DNA of 64,000 nucleotides, from the NCBI GenBank assembly GCA_022709365.1, contig JAKLIY010000002.1, forward strand, positions 1 through 64,000, read 5' to 3'. Made by a program: the position numbers and the translations under genes. Within the stretch, counting starts at the first letter, position 1, and every line of letters starts with the position of its first letter. Below the pieces are notes generated by a model. It ran no database searches, had not been told where the DNA came from, and worked only from the letters and a program-made list of their open reading frames with translations. Shown piece after piece: positions 26,579-36,597 of this stretch. The DNA is from Pseudomonadota bacterium (GTDB lineage: Bacteria; Pseudomonadota; Gammaproteobacteria; Competibacterales; Competibacteraceae).

Positions 26579-27748
26579 TTGTTCGATCAAATTCTGTTCT
26601 TTTTCAACGCGCTGCTGCAACAAACCGGGGCAGCCAACTTCAATTTTGGCAACCTGGTGATGATCGTCATCGGCGGGACCATGATTTACCTGGCCATCGC
26701 CAAACATTACGAGCCGCTTCTGCTCATCGGGATCGGCTTTTCCTGCATTGTCGCCAACGTGCCGGGACCTCCGGATGTGCCGGGTGGACCGCCGGTCTCC
26801 GCGCTGCTCTATGTGGTGCAAGAGGGTGGACTGTTTCACTACGCTTATGAGGGCGTTGCCAAGCTGATCATTCCGCCGCTGATCTTTTTGGGAGTGGGAG
26901 CCATGACTGATTTCGGTCCCATGATCGCCAATCCTAAGTTGGTCATCCTGGGAGCGGGCGCGCACCTGGGCATCTTCGTGGCGCTGATTCTCGCCAAGCT
27001 GGTCGGCTTCACCATCAGTGAAGCGGGCGCTATCGGCATCATCGGTGGGGCTGACGGCCCTATGGCGATCTTCGTCACCGTGAAACTGGCCCCCCATCTG
27101 CTCGGCCCGATCTCGGTGGCCGCCTACTCCTACATGGCGCTGATGCCCATGATCCAGCCGCCAGTGATGAAGCTGCTGACCAATCCGGAGGAGCGCAGGA
27201 TCGAGATGGCGCAGATCCGCAAGGTCAGCAAGCTGGAGAAAATCGTCTTCCCCGCGGTGATCGCCATCATCGTCAACCTGTTCTTCCCACCGGTCGCTCC
27301 GCTGATCACCATGCTTATGCTGGGCAATTTACTCAAGGAAGTGGGCGTCACCGAGCGGTTGGCCAAAACGGCGGGCGGCGCGCTGATGAACATCATCATC
27401 ATCATTCTGACCGTGGCCATCGGCTCCACCATGGCGGCCGACAAGTTCCTGACCTGGGATACGATCTTGATCGTCGTACTCGGCCTGCTCGCCTTCCTGT
27501 TCGGAACCGCCTCTGGCGTGGTCACTGCGAAGATCATGAACCTATTCCTCAAGGATAAGATCAACCCCTTAATCGGCTCGGCCGGTATCGCCTCCGTTCC
27601 CATCGCCGCCCGGGTCTCGCATATCGTGGCGAATCAGGCGAATCCCCATAACCACCTGATCTTCCACGCGATGGGACCAAACCTGGCCGGAGTGTTTGGA
27701 ACCGCTATCTCGGGTGGCATCATGTTGGCGCTGTTGGGTGTTCAATAA
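26579..27748 (+). CDS. Na+-translocating decarboxylase beta subunit (OadB/MmdB/GcdB type)
   Basis: The 389-aa polytopic membrane protein carries signature segments IIGGADGPMAIFVTVKLAP and YSYMALMPMIQPPVMKLLT, and a late NPHNHLIFHAMGPNLAGVFG. In the known complexes this subunit couples decarboxylation of carboxybiotin to Na+ export. The start is TTG 26579 with GGAGG 8 bases upstream. No biotin carrier or carboxyltransferase alpha subunit is nearby, so it is an orphan here: the partner is encoded elsewhere or it works in another way. A terminator-like hairpin follows. Confidence 0.88.
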   Translation: MFDQILFFFNALLQQTGAANFNFGNLVMIVIGGTMIYLAIAKHYEPLLLIGIGFSCIVANVPGPPDVPGGPPVSALLYVVQEGGLFHYAYEGVAKLIIPPLIFLGVGAMTDFGPMIANPKLVILGAGAHLGIFVALILAKLVGFTISEAGAIGIIGGADGPMAIFVTVKLAPHLLGPISVAAYSYMALMPMIQPPVMKLLTNPEERRIEMAQIRKVSKLEKIVFPAVIAIIVNLFFPPVAPLITMLMLGNLLKEVGVTERLAKTAGGALMNIIIIILTVAIGSTMAADKFLTWDTILIVVLGLLAFLFGTASGVVTAKIMNLFLKDKINPLIGSAGIASVPIAARVSHIVANQANPHNHLIFHAMGPNLAGVFGTAISGGIMLALLGVQ

Positions 27749-27752
27749 AATT

Positions 27753-27788
27753 GCGTTACTCTCGATCTCGGTGAGTAGCGCCGATTTT
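27753..27788 (+). terminator. Terminator-like hairpin after the beta-subunit gene
   Basis: GCGTTACTC (27753-27761) pairs with GAGTAGCGC (27773-27781), one G-T pair, 11-base loop, followed by CGATTTTC. Confidence 0.45.
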
Positions 27789-27883
27789 CACATTCCTACA
27801 ACCCGCAATCGTTCTTAACCTGTCTGGTCGGCTACCTGGGCCGGCCAGAGAGGCTGGCGTAGCGGCTTTTGACCTGGCGACCG

Positions 27884-28660
27884 ATGAAAGCTTTTAATAC
27901 CGAACGTGTACTCAGTGTTCATCACTGGAACGATACGCTGTTTAGCTTCAAAACCACCCGTGATCCGGGGTTGCGCTTTCACAACGGCCATTTCGTCATG
28001 ATTGGCCTTGAAGTGGACGACCGCCCGCTCATGCGGGCCTACAGCATCGCCAGCCCCAACCACGAGGAATATCTCGAATTTTTCAGCATCAAGGTGCAAA
28101 ACGGCCCGTTGACCTCGCGGCTGCAACACCTGAAGGAAGGCGACGCCATTCTGGTCAGCCGCAAGCCGGTAGGTACCTTGGTGATCGACGATTTGCTGCC
28201 CGGTCAGCGGCTCTATTTATTCGGTTCGGGCACGGGTCTGGCGCCGTTTCTAAGCATCATCCAGGACCCGGCGACCTATGACCGTTTCGACCGGGTCGTG
28301 CTGGCGCATGGCGTTCGTTATGTGAGCGAGCTGGCCTATGCTGATTTCATCACCCGCCAACTGCCGGAAAACGAATACTTCGGCGAGAGCGTTCGCGAGA
28401 AACTGATCTACTACCCGACCGTGACCCGTGAACCCTTCCACCATCAAGGCCGACTGACCGACTTGATCGACAGCGGCAAGCTGTTTGCGGACCTCGGCCT
28501 GCCGCCGCTCAATCCCGAACAGGATCGGGCGATGATTTGCGGCAGCCCAGGATTGCTGAAAGACGCCTGCGCCCTCCTGAACGCCCGGAGATTCGTCATT
28601 TCGCCGCATGTCGGCGAACCGGGTCATTATGTGATCGAGCGGGCTTTTGTCGAAAGGTAA
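27884..28660 (+). CDS. fpr: Ferredoxin-NADP+ reductase (Fpr family)
   Basis: The 258-aa flavoenzyme has FAD motif RAYSIASPN and NADP-binding motif GSGTGLAPFLSII, and ends HYVIERAFVER, like bacterial Fpr proteins that end with a conserved aromatic plus short tail. It moves electrons between NADPH and ferredoxin or flavodoxin in the cytoplasm. The start is ATG 27884, which begins the conserved MKAFNTERVLSVHHW; its ribosome binding site is weak. It sits between the decarboxylase beta subunit and kdp genes without an obvious link. Confidence 0.92.
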   Translation: MKAFNTERVLSVHHWNDTLFSFKTTRDPGLRFHNGHFVMIGLEVDDRPLMRAYSIASPNHEEYLEFFSIKVQNGPLTSRLQHLKEGDAILVSRKPVGTLVIDDLLPGQRLYLFGSGTGLAPFLSIIQDPATYDRFDRVVLAHGVRYVSELAYADFITRQLPENEYFGESVREKLIYYPTVTREPFHHQGRLTDLIDSGKLFADLGLPPLNPEQDRAMICGSPGLLKDACALLNARRFVISPHVGEPGHYVIERAFVER

Positions 28661-28665
28661 ACCCA

Positions 28666-28764
28666 TCCACCGAGAATCTCATCCGTCGCGCCGAAACGGC
28701 CCAGTACCTGGCGACGCGCAGCAACATGCCGGTCGAAATTTTGATGCTACCGGCGATTGTCAGG
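28666..28764 (+). pseudogene. Decayed partial copy of the 131-aa gene
   Basis: Reads STENLIRRAETAQYLATRS and continues to LPAIVR, matching residues 9-41 of the 25898 gene at 16 of 33 positions with no gap. It has no own start (it is fused in frame to fpr-overlapping sequence) and loses similarity afterwards, where the KdpE-box-like region begins. It is a relic of a duplication that carried the gene and perhaps its promoter. Confidence 0.55.
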
Positions 28765-28805
28765 ATTTTTACGGATCGTTGCTGCCTTTTTATCACTCTT
28801 TTACA
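28765..28805 (+). promoter_or_regulatory. KdpE-box-like sites upstream of the kdpFABC block
   Basis: ATTTTTACGG (28765-28774, same 10-mer as 25815-25824) and TTTTTATCACTCTTTTACA (28787-28805) resemble the E. coli kdp KdpE site. They lie 51-91 bases before a 31-aa ORF and about 290 bases before kdpF. Confidence 0.5.
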
Positions 28806-28855
28806 TCGTTATTTGTATCCTTCATCCATGTCGTCATGACCTGTGGAGGTGCGCA

Positions 28856-28951
28856 ATGGACGATCTCTTCATGTTGGCGGTTATGCTGCTGTTATTCCTG
28901 CTGATGACCGGCATCATCGAACTCTGCGACTGGTTAGTCCGGAGACGCTGA
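28856..28951 (+). CDS. 31-aa single-helix membrane peptide upstream of kdpF
   Basis: MDDLFMLAVMLLLFLLMTGI plus a charged end (LCDWLVRRR). GGAGG lies before ATG 28856 with 7 bases spacing. Size and topology resemble KdpF, but a better KdpF follows at 29095. It may be a second KdpF-like stabilising peptide or a leader peptide for the structured region 28961-29008. Confidence 0.6.
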   Translation: MDDLFMLAVMLLLFLLMTGIIELCDWLVRRR

Positions 28952-28960
28952 CTGTATGAA

Positions 28961-29008
28961 CTATCCGTGCTTCATCAGGGCGTTCTTATACACAGAAGCG
29001 CCGGATAG
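28961..29008 (+). promoter_or_regulatory. Long hairpin in the kdp leader
   Basis: CTATCCG (28961-28967) pairs with CGGATAG (29002-29008) and GCTTC (28969-28973) with GAAGC (28995-28999), with a small bulge and a 21-base loop. A T-rich stretch (GTTTATTTA) follows. It lies between the 31-aa ORF and kdpF, so it may terminate, attenuate or process the leader mRNA. Confidence 0.45.
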
Positions 29009-29094
29009 GTTTATTTAGTCAGCATATTTCGGTTTTTTTATTTATTTATGATCGCCGGTCTTGTAGCCGGTTGTGCCAAATTGGGAGGTGCGCC

Positions 29095-29184
29095 ATGACT
29101 TGGCTCTACGTTCTCAGCGGCCTCGTCTCGGTCGGGCTGCTGGTCTATCTCATCGCCGCGCTCTTCATGGCGGAGGATTTATGA
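29095..29184 (+). CDS. kdpF: KdpF subunit
   Basis: A 29-residue one-helix peptide reading [20 protein letters not shown] with the KdpF-typical ending [14 protein letters not shown] is 6 bases upstream. It overlaps the kdpA start (ATGATG at 29181). KdpF stabilises the KdpABC complex in the inner membrane. Confidence 0.92.
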   Translation: MTWLYVLSGLVSVGLLVYLIAALFMAEDL

Positions 29185-30986
29185 TGACCTCGCACGCCTG
29201 GTTACTGCTTGGACTTTTCCTGCTCGTTCTCCTGGCCTTAGTCAAGCCACTCGGTATTTACATCGCGGATGTCATGGAAGGACGCCCCACTTGGGCGCTG
29301 CGTATGGGCAGTTCCATCGAATCGGTGATCTATCGCCTCTGCGGCGTCCGCAAGGACGAAGAAATGGGGTGGTTGCACTACGCGCTCGCTATCGTATTGT
29401 TCAACGGGTTGGGCGTGCTCGCTGTGTACGCCCTGCAACGGTTCCAGCTCTGGTTGCCGCTGAACCCGCAGCAGATGGCCAACGTCAGCCCCGATTCGGC
29501 GTTCAACACCGCCGTCAGTTTCGTCACCAACACCAACTGGCAGGGCTACGCCGGCGAATCGACGATGAGTTATCTGACGCAGATGCTCGCCCTGACCGTG
29601 CAGAATTTCTTGTCAGCGGCGACGGGCATCGTCGTCGTCATCGCCCTGATCCGTGGCTTTGCCCGTCATACCGCACAGAGCATCGGCAACGCCTGGGTCG
29701 ATCTGACGCGGATCACGCTCTACGTTCTGTTGCCGCTGGCGCTGGTGTTTGCAGTGTTTCTGGTGAGTCAGGGCGTCATTCAGAATTTCGCCGCTTACCA
29801 AGAAGTCGAAACGCTGGACGTTACCACCTATGAACAGCCCAAGCTGGACGTCGCCGGCCAGCCGCTCAAGGACGATCAGGGCAACTTGGTGACGGAGCCG
29901 GTTGCCACTCAGACGCAAACCCTGGCCATGGGGCCGGTTGCCTCGCAGGAAGCGATCAAGATGCTGGGCACCAACGGTGGCGGCTTCTTCAACGCCAACT
30001 CGGCGCATCCCTTTGAAAATCCGACGCCGCTGACCAACTTCTTTCAGATGCTCTCGATTTTTCTCATTCCGGGCGCACTGTGCTACACCTTTGGCCGCAT
30101 GGTCGGCGACACCCGCCAAGGCTGGGCCGTGCTCGCCGCCATGACCGTCCTGTTCGCGGTCATGGCGGTCGCGGCGATCACCTTCGAGCAGCAGGGCAAC
30201 CCGCTGTTCACTGGCGTCGATCAAGCCGCCAACGCGACCCAGGCGGGCGGCAACATGGAAGGCAAGGAAACCCGGTTCGGCATCGCCGACTCGGGACTGT
30301 TCGCCACCATTACCACCGCCGCCTCCTGCGGCGCGGTCATCGCTATGCATGACTCATTCACACCGCTGGGCGGGATGGTGCCTCTGGTCATGATGCAGCT
30401 CGGCGAAGTGGTGTTCGGCGGCGTCGGCTCCGGTCTCTATGGCATGTTAGTGTTCGCCATCATGGCAGTCTTCATCGCCGGCCTGATGATCGGCCGCACA
30501 CCCGAATATCTGGGCAAGAAGATCGAAGCCTACGAGATGAAGATGACCTCCATCGCGATTTTGGTAACGCCGCTGCTGGTACTGGCCGGAACCGCTATCG
30601 CCGTCATGACCGCTAGCGGCCAGGCTGGCATCTTCAATCCGGGGGCGCACGGTTTTTCGGAAGTGCTGTACGCCTTCACCTCGGCCGGCAACAACAACGG
30701 CAGCGCCTTCGCGGGTCTCGGTGCCAACACGCCCTTCTACAACGTGATGCTGGCCATCGCCATGTGGTTTGGCCGTCTCGCGGTCATCGTGCCGGTGCTG
30801 GCTATCGCTGGTTCGCTGGCGGCGAAGAAGCGCATCGCCGTCACTGCGGGTACCCTGCCTACCCACGGACCGCTATTCGTCACGTTGCTGATCGGCACGG
30901 TCCTGCTGGTGGGCCTGCTGAACTATGTCCCTGCCCTGGCTTTGGGGCCGGTGGTCGAGCATCTCATGCTGTGGTCTGGCCACTAA
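29184..30986 (+). CDS. kdpA: KdpA potassium-binding subunit
   Basis: Potassium channel-like subunit of the Kdp ATPase, 600 aa, about ten membrane helices. Selectivity-filter-like loops are visible ([53 protein letters not shown]). ATG 29184 is favoured by 7-base spacing from GGAGG; ATG 29181 is the alternative. The gene follows kdpF and precedes kdpB by 24 bases. Confidence 0.97.
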   Translation: MTSHAWLLLGLFLLVLLALVKPLGIYIADVMEGRPTWALRMGSSIESVIYRLCGVRKDEEMGWLHYALAIVLFNGLGVLAVYALQRFQLWLPLNPQQMANVSPDSAFNTAVSFVTNTNWQGYAGESTMSYLTQMLALTVQNFLSAATGIVVVIALIRGFARHTAQSIGNAWVDLTRITLYVLLPLALVFAVFLVSQGVIQNFAAYQEVETLDVTTYEQPKLDVAGQPLKDDQGNLVTEPVATQTQTLAMGPVASQEAIKMLGTNGGGFFNANSAHPFENPTPLTNFFQMLSIFLIPGALCYTFGRMVGDTRQGWAVLAAMTVLFAVMAVAAITFEQQGNPLFTGVDQAANATQAGGNMEGKETRFGIADSGLFATITTAASCGAVIAMHDSFTPLGGMVPLVMMQLGEVVFGGVGSGLYGMLVFAIMAVFIAGLMIGRTPEYLGKKIEAYEMKMTSIAILVTPLLVLAGTAIAVMTASGQAGIFNPGAHGFSEVLYAFTSAGNNNGSAFAGLGANTPFYNVMLAIAMWFGRLAVIVPVLAIAGSLAAKKRIAVTAGTLPTHGPLFVTLLIGTVLLVGLLNYVPALALGPVVEHLMLWSGH

Positions 30987-31010
30987 GACTGAGGGAGAGG
31001 AGAAAACAAC

Positions 31011-33077
31011 ATGTCACATAAAACGCTTGCTCTGTTCGATCCGACGTTGGCGCGGCCCGCCATTGTCGATGCCTTCAAGAAGCTGGACCCGCGTATTCAA
31101 TGGCGTAACCCGGTGATGTTCGTGGTTTACGTCGGCAGCATCCTGACCACAGTGCTGTGGGCGCAGGCGCTCGGCGGCCAAGGCGAAGCGCCCGCCAGCT
31201 TCATTCTCGCCGTCGCGATGTGGCTGTGGTTCACCGTGCTGTTCGCCAACTTCGCCGAGGCGCTGGCTGAAGGCCGTAGCAAGGCTCAGGCAGCCTCGCT
31301 GCGCGGCACCAAGAAGACCGTCGTGGCTAAGAAACTGCGGGAACCGCACTACGGTGCCCCGATGGATTTGCTGCCCGGCACCGATCTGCGACGCGGCGAT
31401 GTGGTGCTAGTGGAGGCCGGCGACATGATCCCGGCTGACGGCGAGGTGATCGAGGGCGTCGCCTCAGTGAACGAAAGCGCCATCACTGGCGAGTCTGCCC
31501 CGGTCATCCGGGAGTCCGGCGGTGATTTCAGCGCCGTCACCGGTGGCACCACCGTGCTATCTGACTGGATCGTGGTCCGCGTGACGGTCAATCCCGGCGA
31601 GGCGTTTATCGACCAGATGATCGCCATGGTGGAGAGCGCCAAACGACAGAAAACACCGAATGAGATTGCGCTGACCATTTTGTTGGTGGCTCTGACTATC
31701 ATTTTCCTCGGCGTGACCGTTACCTTGTTGCCGTTCTCACTGTTTAGCGTGAACGCCGCGCAAGCTGGTTCGCCAGTGACCATCACCGTACTGATCGCCC
31801 TGCTGGTCTGCCTCATTCCAACCACCATCGCCGGGTTGCTGTCGGCCATCGGCGTGGCCGGTATGAGTCGCATGATGCAGGCGAACGTCATTGCAACTTC
31901 CGGGCGGGCGGTGGAGGCGGCCGGTGACGTGGACGTGTTGCTACTCGACAAGACCGGCACCATCACGCTCGGCAACCGGCAGGCATCCGCGTTCTTGTCG
32001 GCACCCGGTGTGACTGAAGCGGAATTGGCGAATGCCGCGCAACTCGCCTCGCTGGCGGATGAGACGCCGGAGGGGCGCAGCATCGTCGTTCTCGCCAAGC
32101 AGCGTTTCAATCTGCGGGAACGCGATATTCATGCGCTTGGCGCAACCTTTGTCCATTTTTCAGCGCAGACCCGGATGAGCGGTGTGAACCTGAACGGTCG
32201 ACAGATTCGCAAGGGGTCAGCGGACGCTATTCGCCGGCAGGTCGAATCCTTGGGCGGTCGGTTCCTGGATGCGGTTTCGCACACGGTGAATGAAACGGCT
32301 AGTCGAGGCAGCACCCCCCTCGTAGTCGCTGACGGCCCCAAGGTTCTCGGTGTGATCGAACTCAAGGATATCGTGAAGGGCGGCATCAAAGAGCGCTTCA
32401 CCGAATTGCGCCGAATGGGCATCAAGACGGTGATGATCACCGGCGACAACCGGCTGACCGCCGCCGCGATTGCTGCCGAAGCCGGGGTGGATGATTTCCT
32501 CGCCGAAGCCACGCCGGAAGCCAAACTGGCGCTGATCCGCCAGCATCAGGCCGAAGGTCGGCTGGTCGCCATGACCGGCGATGGGACTAATGACGCGCCG
32601 GCGCTGGCGCAGGCCGATGTGGCGGTGGCGATGAATACCGGCACTCAGGCCGCCAAGGAAGCCGGCAACATGGTGGATCTGGACTCCAACCCGACCAAGC
32701 TCATCGAGATTGTCGAGACCGGCAAGCAGATGTTGATGACGCGCGGGTCGCTGACCACGTTCAGCGTTGCGAACGATATCGCCAAGTATTTCGCGATTGT
32801 CCCGGCGGCATTTGTGACGACTTACCCGCAATTGGCGGCGTTGAATGTCATGGGTCTGACCAGCCCGGCCTCGGCGATTCTGTCAGCCGTCATTTTCAAT
32901 GCCCTGATCATTATTTTCCTCATCCCATTGGCCTTGAAGGGCGTCAAATATCGGCCACTGGGTGCGGCGGTATTATTGCGGCGCAATTTGCTCATCTATG
33001 GTTTGGGCGGCGTGATCGTCCCGTTCATTGGGATTAAGCTGATTGATCTGCTCATTTCATTCGCGGGCTGGGCGTAA
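31011..33077 (+). CDS. kdpB: KdpB P-type ATPase subunit
   Basis: P-type ATPase of 688 aa that powers K+ import through KdpA. Visible motifs: actuator loop ITGESAPV, phosphorylation motif DKTGT with Asp313, ATP-binding KGSAD, and hinge [23 protein letters not shown] precedes ATG 31011. Length and order match canonical kdpFABC. Confidence 0.98.
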   Translation: MSHKTLALFDPTLARPAIVDAFKKLDPRIQWRNPVMFVVYVGSILTTVLWAQALGGQGEAPASFILAVAMWLWFTVLFANFAEALAEGRSKAQAASLRGTKKTVVAKKLREPHYGAPMDLLPGTDLRRGDVVLVEAGDMIPADGEVIEGVASVNESAITGESAPVIRESGGDFSAVTGGTTVLSDWIVVRVTVNPGEAFIDQMIAMVESAKRQKTPNEIALTILLVALTIIFLGVTVTLLPFSLFSVNAAQAGSPVTITVLIALLVCLIPTTIAGLLSAIGVAGMSRMMQANVIATSGRAVEAAGDVDVLLLDKTGTITLGNRQASAFLSAPGVTEAELANAAQLASLADETPEGRSIVVLAKQRFNLRERDIHALGATFVHFSAQTRMSGVNLNGRQIRKGSADAIRRQVESLGGRFLDAVSHTVNETASRGSTPLVVADGPKVLGVIELKDIVKGGIKERFTELRRMGIKTVMITGDNRLTAAAIAAEAGVDDFLAEATPEAKLALIRQHQAEGRLVAMTGDGTNDAPALAQADVAVAMNTGTQAAKEAGNMVDLDSNPTKLIEIVETGKQMLMTRGSLTTFSVANDIAKYFAIVPAAFVTTYPQLAALNVMGLTSPASAILSAVIFNALIIIFLIPLALKGVKYRPLGAAVLLRRNLLIYGLGGVIVPFIGIKLIDLLISFAGWA

Positions 33078-33099
33078 AAACTCCAAGGAGCAACGTGCC

Positions 33100-33687
33100 A
33101 TGAGAACCCTGATTCGTCCGGCGATAACGCTCTTCATTCTGCTGTCTATCGTGACCGGTCTACTCTACCCGTTATTGGTGACGGGTATTAGCCAGGCGCT
33201 ATTTCCCGAACAAGCCGCTGGCAACCTGATTGAACGCGACGGCAAGCGGGTCGGCTCCCGGCTCATCGGCCAGAACTTCACCGACCCGAAATACTTTTGG
33301 GGGCGGCCGTCAGCGACCAGCCCTTACCCCAACAACGCGGCAGCCTCCGGTGGTTCCAACCTTGGTCCGCTCAATCCTGCGCTGAAAGTAGCGGTGGAAT
33401 CTCGCGTCAAAACGTTGTGCGAAGCGGATTCGGGCAATGTCACGCCGATTCCTATTGATCTGGTCACGGCGTCTGCCAGTGGGCTTGATCCGCACATCAG
33501 CCCGGCGGCTGCGGACTATCAGATTGGGCGTGTGGCGCGCGCGCGTGGACTGGCGCTAGAAGTGGTGCAGGCTTTAGTGGCTCAATACACCGAAGATCGC
33601 CAGTGGGGCTTTTTCGGCGAGCCGCGAGTGAACGTGCTGGCGCTGAATCTGGCGCTTGACAGATTGCGGCCTGAGTCCCGGCCGTGA
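33100..33687 (+). CDS. kdpC: KdpC subunit
   Basis: A 195-aa protein with an N-terminal membrane helix and periplasmic domain: [39 protein letters not shown] and [24 protein letters not shown] precedes ATG 33100, which begins [12 protein letters not shown]; earlier in-frame starts overlap kdpB. It stabilises nucleotide binding in KdpB. Confidence 0.97.
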   Translation: MRTLIRPAITLFILLSIVTGLLYPLLVTGISQALFPEQAAGNLIERDGKRVGSRLIGQNFTDPKYFWGRPSATSPYPNNAAASGGSNLGPLNPALKVAVESRVKTLCEADSGNVTPIPIDLVTASASGLDPHISPAAADYQIGRVARARGLALEVVQALVAQYTEDRQWGFFGEPRVNVLALNLALDRLRPESRP

Positions 33688-33728
33688 ATAGCGCGTTCCG
33701 GACGTGCGAGCATGGGAGATGGTCATCG

Positions 33729-35378
33729 ATGAACGAGGCAACAACCATAACTTCCCCTCCTTTAGTCCGCCATTTCCGCCAAATCCTGCTGTGGCCGTTG
33801 CGGGTGATACCGAGCCAAACGGAAGAAACGCATTTCTCGAAATACTGGGAACTGTTGGAGACGTTGGGCGAACGTTGTCCTTGGCAAGAAGTAGCGGATG
33901 AATTCGGCGATCCCGCAGATTTCCAAGAACGGCATTACAAGGAATTCGTGACCTTTCTGCCTTATGTGCAACGCTTCTTGTATGGTGAGGGGGCGGGCCG
34001 CAAAGGACAGACCGGCTACGGCAAATCCCCGATCCGGGTATTCCGCCGGCGCGATATTGCACAAATGCGGGTCGTACTCGACGAGCAAGCACCGCCACTG
34101 CTGCTTCAGATCGCCCACGTTGACCTCTATTTCTTCTACGATCTCGACATCATCATACTGGTGCTGGAGTTTTTCGCCAACGACATTCCGCTGCTGATAG
34201 CCGAGGATATCCTGTTCAAGGTTGGACGGGCTTACCCGTCATTTTGGGAGGCTGACGGTCGGGGCGGGGAGTGTCCGCAACGAGTGGAATGGCTCTCGGC
34301 GATGGGCGAGACGCTGGCGGTATCCGACTACGAAAATCGGCACCGATACCTCTCGTTTGTTTGTCAGCACCGTTCCCCCAATGTCTCTGCTCATTGGGAA
34401 TATCTGCTGTGGCCGCTGGCCTTGCACCATTCCGATCGCGAGGGCGTGATCTGTTACCGGGAGATCGAATACCACCGCATGCCGCTGCTGGCTTACCTCA
34501 GCTTCAGCGATCCCCAGGCCCTGACGCGCGGCGATTTCGCCCGGCTGGCGTTGATCACCAAGGCGGGGCCATCCGAGACGTTGCCGTACTCCGAGACAGA
34601 GCTGGCCCATTTCGAACAACACTACTGCAACGACAAGTTCTGGAACCCGGCCAACCCGGCTATGTCCAGTCGCTACCTGTGTTGTGGCCATGCCTTCGTG
34701 GTGATCGGCAAGGCCAGCGAACGCTTTTTCGTCGACCCGGAAACCGGCCTGCTCGGCCAATTCCGCCACCAGTATTTCCTGATTAACCTGATTGCCCACT
34801 TCCACAAGGGCACTCTGATGCTGTTCTCGGAATGGTTGGTTGAGGCGATCAGCCAGCTCGACATCCGCGACACAGATTCAGTAAGGACTTTCAAGCGGGA
34901 AGTCCGCCGGATCATGGAAACGTTCCTGCGCTTTAACCAACGCTATTGGTTCCATGAAGTCTCCAACCAGGTTCTGGTCCGGGATTTGTTCCGACTGCTC
35001 ACCGGCCATCTCAACACCGACCAGATTTATCAGGATGTCAGCACGTCAGTGAAAGAGATGAATCAATATCTGGATAGCGACAGTCTTAGGCGTCAGGCTA
35101 ATACCGTGGTGCGATTGACAGTAGTGACTACGCTGGGGCTGATTGCCACCGTTTCGACCGGGTTTCTCGGCATGAATATCTTTGACGAAACCGATAATCC
35201 GGGCTGGGTCAAGTTTTTGATTTTTACTGTAGTATTTATTCCCAGCACGTTGCTCGTCAACTATGCGGTAGCCCATTCCAAGGTACTCTCGGATTTCCTG
35301 GAAGCTTTGGCGGACAAGCGGCTGACCTGGTGGGACAGACTCAATATCTTGTTCAGAATCTGGCGGAAACCGCGTTAA
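33729..35378 (+). CDS. CorA-superfamily-like membrane protein with large N-terminal domain
   Basis: The 549-aa protein has a large soluble N-terminal region (about 1-440; LLQIAHVDLYFFYDLDIIIL is distinctive) and two C-terminal helices joined by FLGMNIFDETDNPG. The GMN tripeptide after the first helix is the CorA selectivity signature, so it belongs to or near the CorA Mg2+/Co2+ channel superfamily, although much longer than CorA. GGGAG lies 10 bases before ATG 33729. It sits between kdpC and a true CorA, in a cation-transport block. Ion specificity is unknown. Confidence 0.8.
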   Translation: MNEATTITSPPLVRHFRQILLWPLRVIPSQTEETHFSKYWELLETLGERCPWQEVADEFGDPADFQERHYKEFVTFLPYVQRFLYGEGAGRKGQTGYGKSPIRVFRRRDIAQMRVVLDEQAPPLLLQIAHVDLYFFYDLDIIILVLEFFANDIPLLIAEDILFKVGRAYPSFWEADGRGGECPQRVEWLSAMGETLAVSDYENRHRYLSFVCQHRSPNVSAHWEYLLWPLALHHSDREGVICYREIEYHRMPLLAYLSFSDPQALTRGDFARLALITKAGPSETLPYSETELAHFEQHYCNDKFWNPANPAMSSRYLCCGHAFVVIGKASERFFVDPETGLLGQFRHQYFLINLIAHFHKGTLMLFSEWLVEAISQLDIRDTDSVRTFKREVRRIMETFLRFNQRYWFHEVSNQVLVRDLFRLLTGHLNTDQIYQDVSTSVKEMNQYLDSDSLRRQANTVVRLTVVTTLGLIATVSTGFLGMNIFDETDNPGWVKFLIFTVVFIPSTLLVNYAVAHSKVLSDFLEALADKRLTWWDRLNILFRIWRKPR

Positions 35379-35544
35379 GCGGTTGCCCGGGATAGCTTCA
35401 GGACTATCAGCAACTCATTGAATTCGCTATACTCGCGAAAACGGGTAACCGCTTTATTCAGCAGCCTGCTGGATTTTTGCCAACGCGGGAATGGCGGAAA
35501 GCAAAAGCCCAAGTCTAAATTTTGCTCTTGGAAATCACTCAGCC

Positions 35545-36510
35545 ATGCTGATCAACTGCACTGTTTACCAGGAAGGAAAAAAGCTCCGCGACATTTCGGT
35601 CGCGGAAATCAGCGATTACGTCAGCCATCCGGATTGCTTTGTCTGGGTTGCGCTGCGAGATGCGGAACCCGCTGAACTCGAACAGATGCAGATTGAGTTC
35701 GGCCTGCACGAACTCGCCGTCGAGGATGCGCGCCATGGCCACCAGCGACCGAAAATCGAGGAATATGGCGAATCACTCTTTGCCGTCATGAAACCGCTGG
35801 AAATAGTGGATGGGGTGCTGACGGTCGGCGAGGTAGCGGTCTTCGTTGGCGAAAACTACGTGCTGTCAGTGCGTACCCGCAGCCAGCAAAGTTTCCTCAG
35901 CGTCCGCGAGCGTTGCGAACGCGAGCCACACCTACTGAGCCAAGGATCTGGCTTTGTTCTTTACGCACTGATGGATACCGTGGTCGATCGTTATTTTCCC
36001 TTGGTTGACACACTCGAGTCGGAACTGGAAACCATTGAGGAGCAGATCTTTGCCAAGGGCTCGGCGCGTTCCAATATCGAGCAATTGTACGAATTGAAGC
36101 GTAAGGTCATGGTGCTTAAGCATGCCGTTGCGCCCTTACTGGAGGCGGTGGCGAATCTTCATGGTCGATGGGTGCCACAAGTTTGCGCGAGTACTCAGGA
36201 ATATTTCCGGGATGTGTATGATCATCTCGTCCGTATCAACACGTCCATTGACGCGATCCGGGACACTCTCGGTATCGCGATCCAAGTCAACTTGTCGATG
36301 GTGGCGATTGAGCACAGCGAAGTGAATAAACGGTTGGCCGCCTGGGCCGGGATATTCGCCGTGGCCACCGCTCTGGTAGGCGTCTGGGGCATGAACTTCG
36401 AAGCCATGCCTGAATTAAAGTGGGAGTACGGCTATCCGGTCGCGCTATTCCTGATCACTGCAATCTGCGGGGTACTCTATGTTCGCTTCAAGCGGGTCGG
36501 ATGGTTATAG
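35545..36510 (+). CDS. corA: CorA magnesium/cobalt transporter
   Basis: A CorA-family channel: acidic alpha/beta N-terminal domain (VWVALRDAEPAELEQMQIEF, ELAVEDARHGHQRPKIEEY), long stalk helix and two C-terminal membrane helices with VGVWGMNFEAMPEL containing GMN. ATG 35545 (MLINCTVYQEGKKL) matches the usual family start; an in-frame ATG at 35491 would add 18 residues. A relic of kdpE lies 88 bases downstream. Confidence 0.94.
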   Translation: MLINCTVYQEGKKLRDISVAEISDYVSHPDCFVWVALRDAEPAELEQMQIEFGLHELAVEDARHGHQRPKIEEYGESLFAVMKPLEIVDGVLTVGEVAVFVGENYVLSVRTRSQQSFLSVRERCEREPHLLSQGSGFVLYALMDTVVDRYFPLVDTLESELETIEEQIFAKGSARSNIEQLYELKRKVMVLKHAVAPLLEAVANLHGRWVPQVCASTQEYFRDVYDHLVRINTSIDAIRDTLGIAIQVNLSMVAIEHSEVNKRLAAWAGIFAVATALVGVWGMNFEAMPELKWEYGYPVALFLITAICGVLYVRFKRVGWL

Positions 36511-36597
36511 AGCGTCTGGACCCTCACGCATATGGCTGACCAGCGTCCGGCCCCCCTCAGTTTCTCAACCGTCGCAAACAAAATGAGCGCGTTCCTA

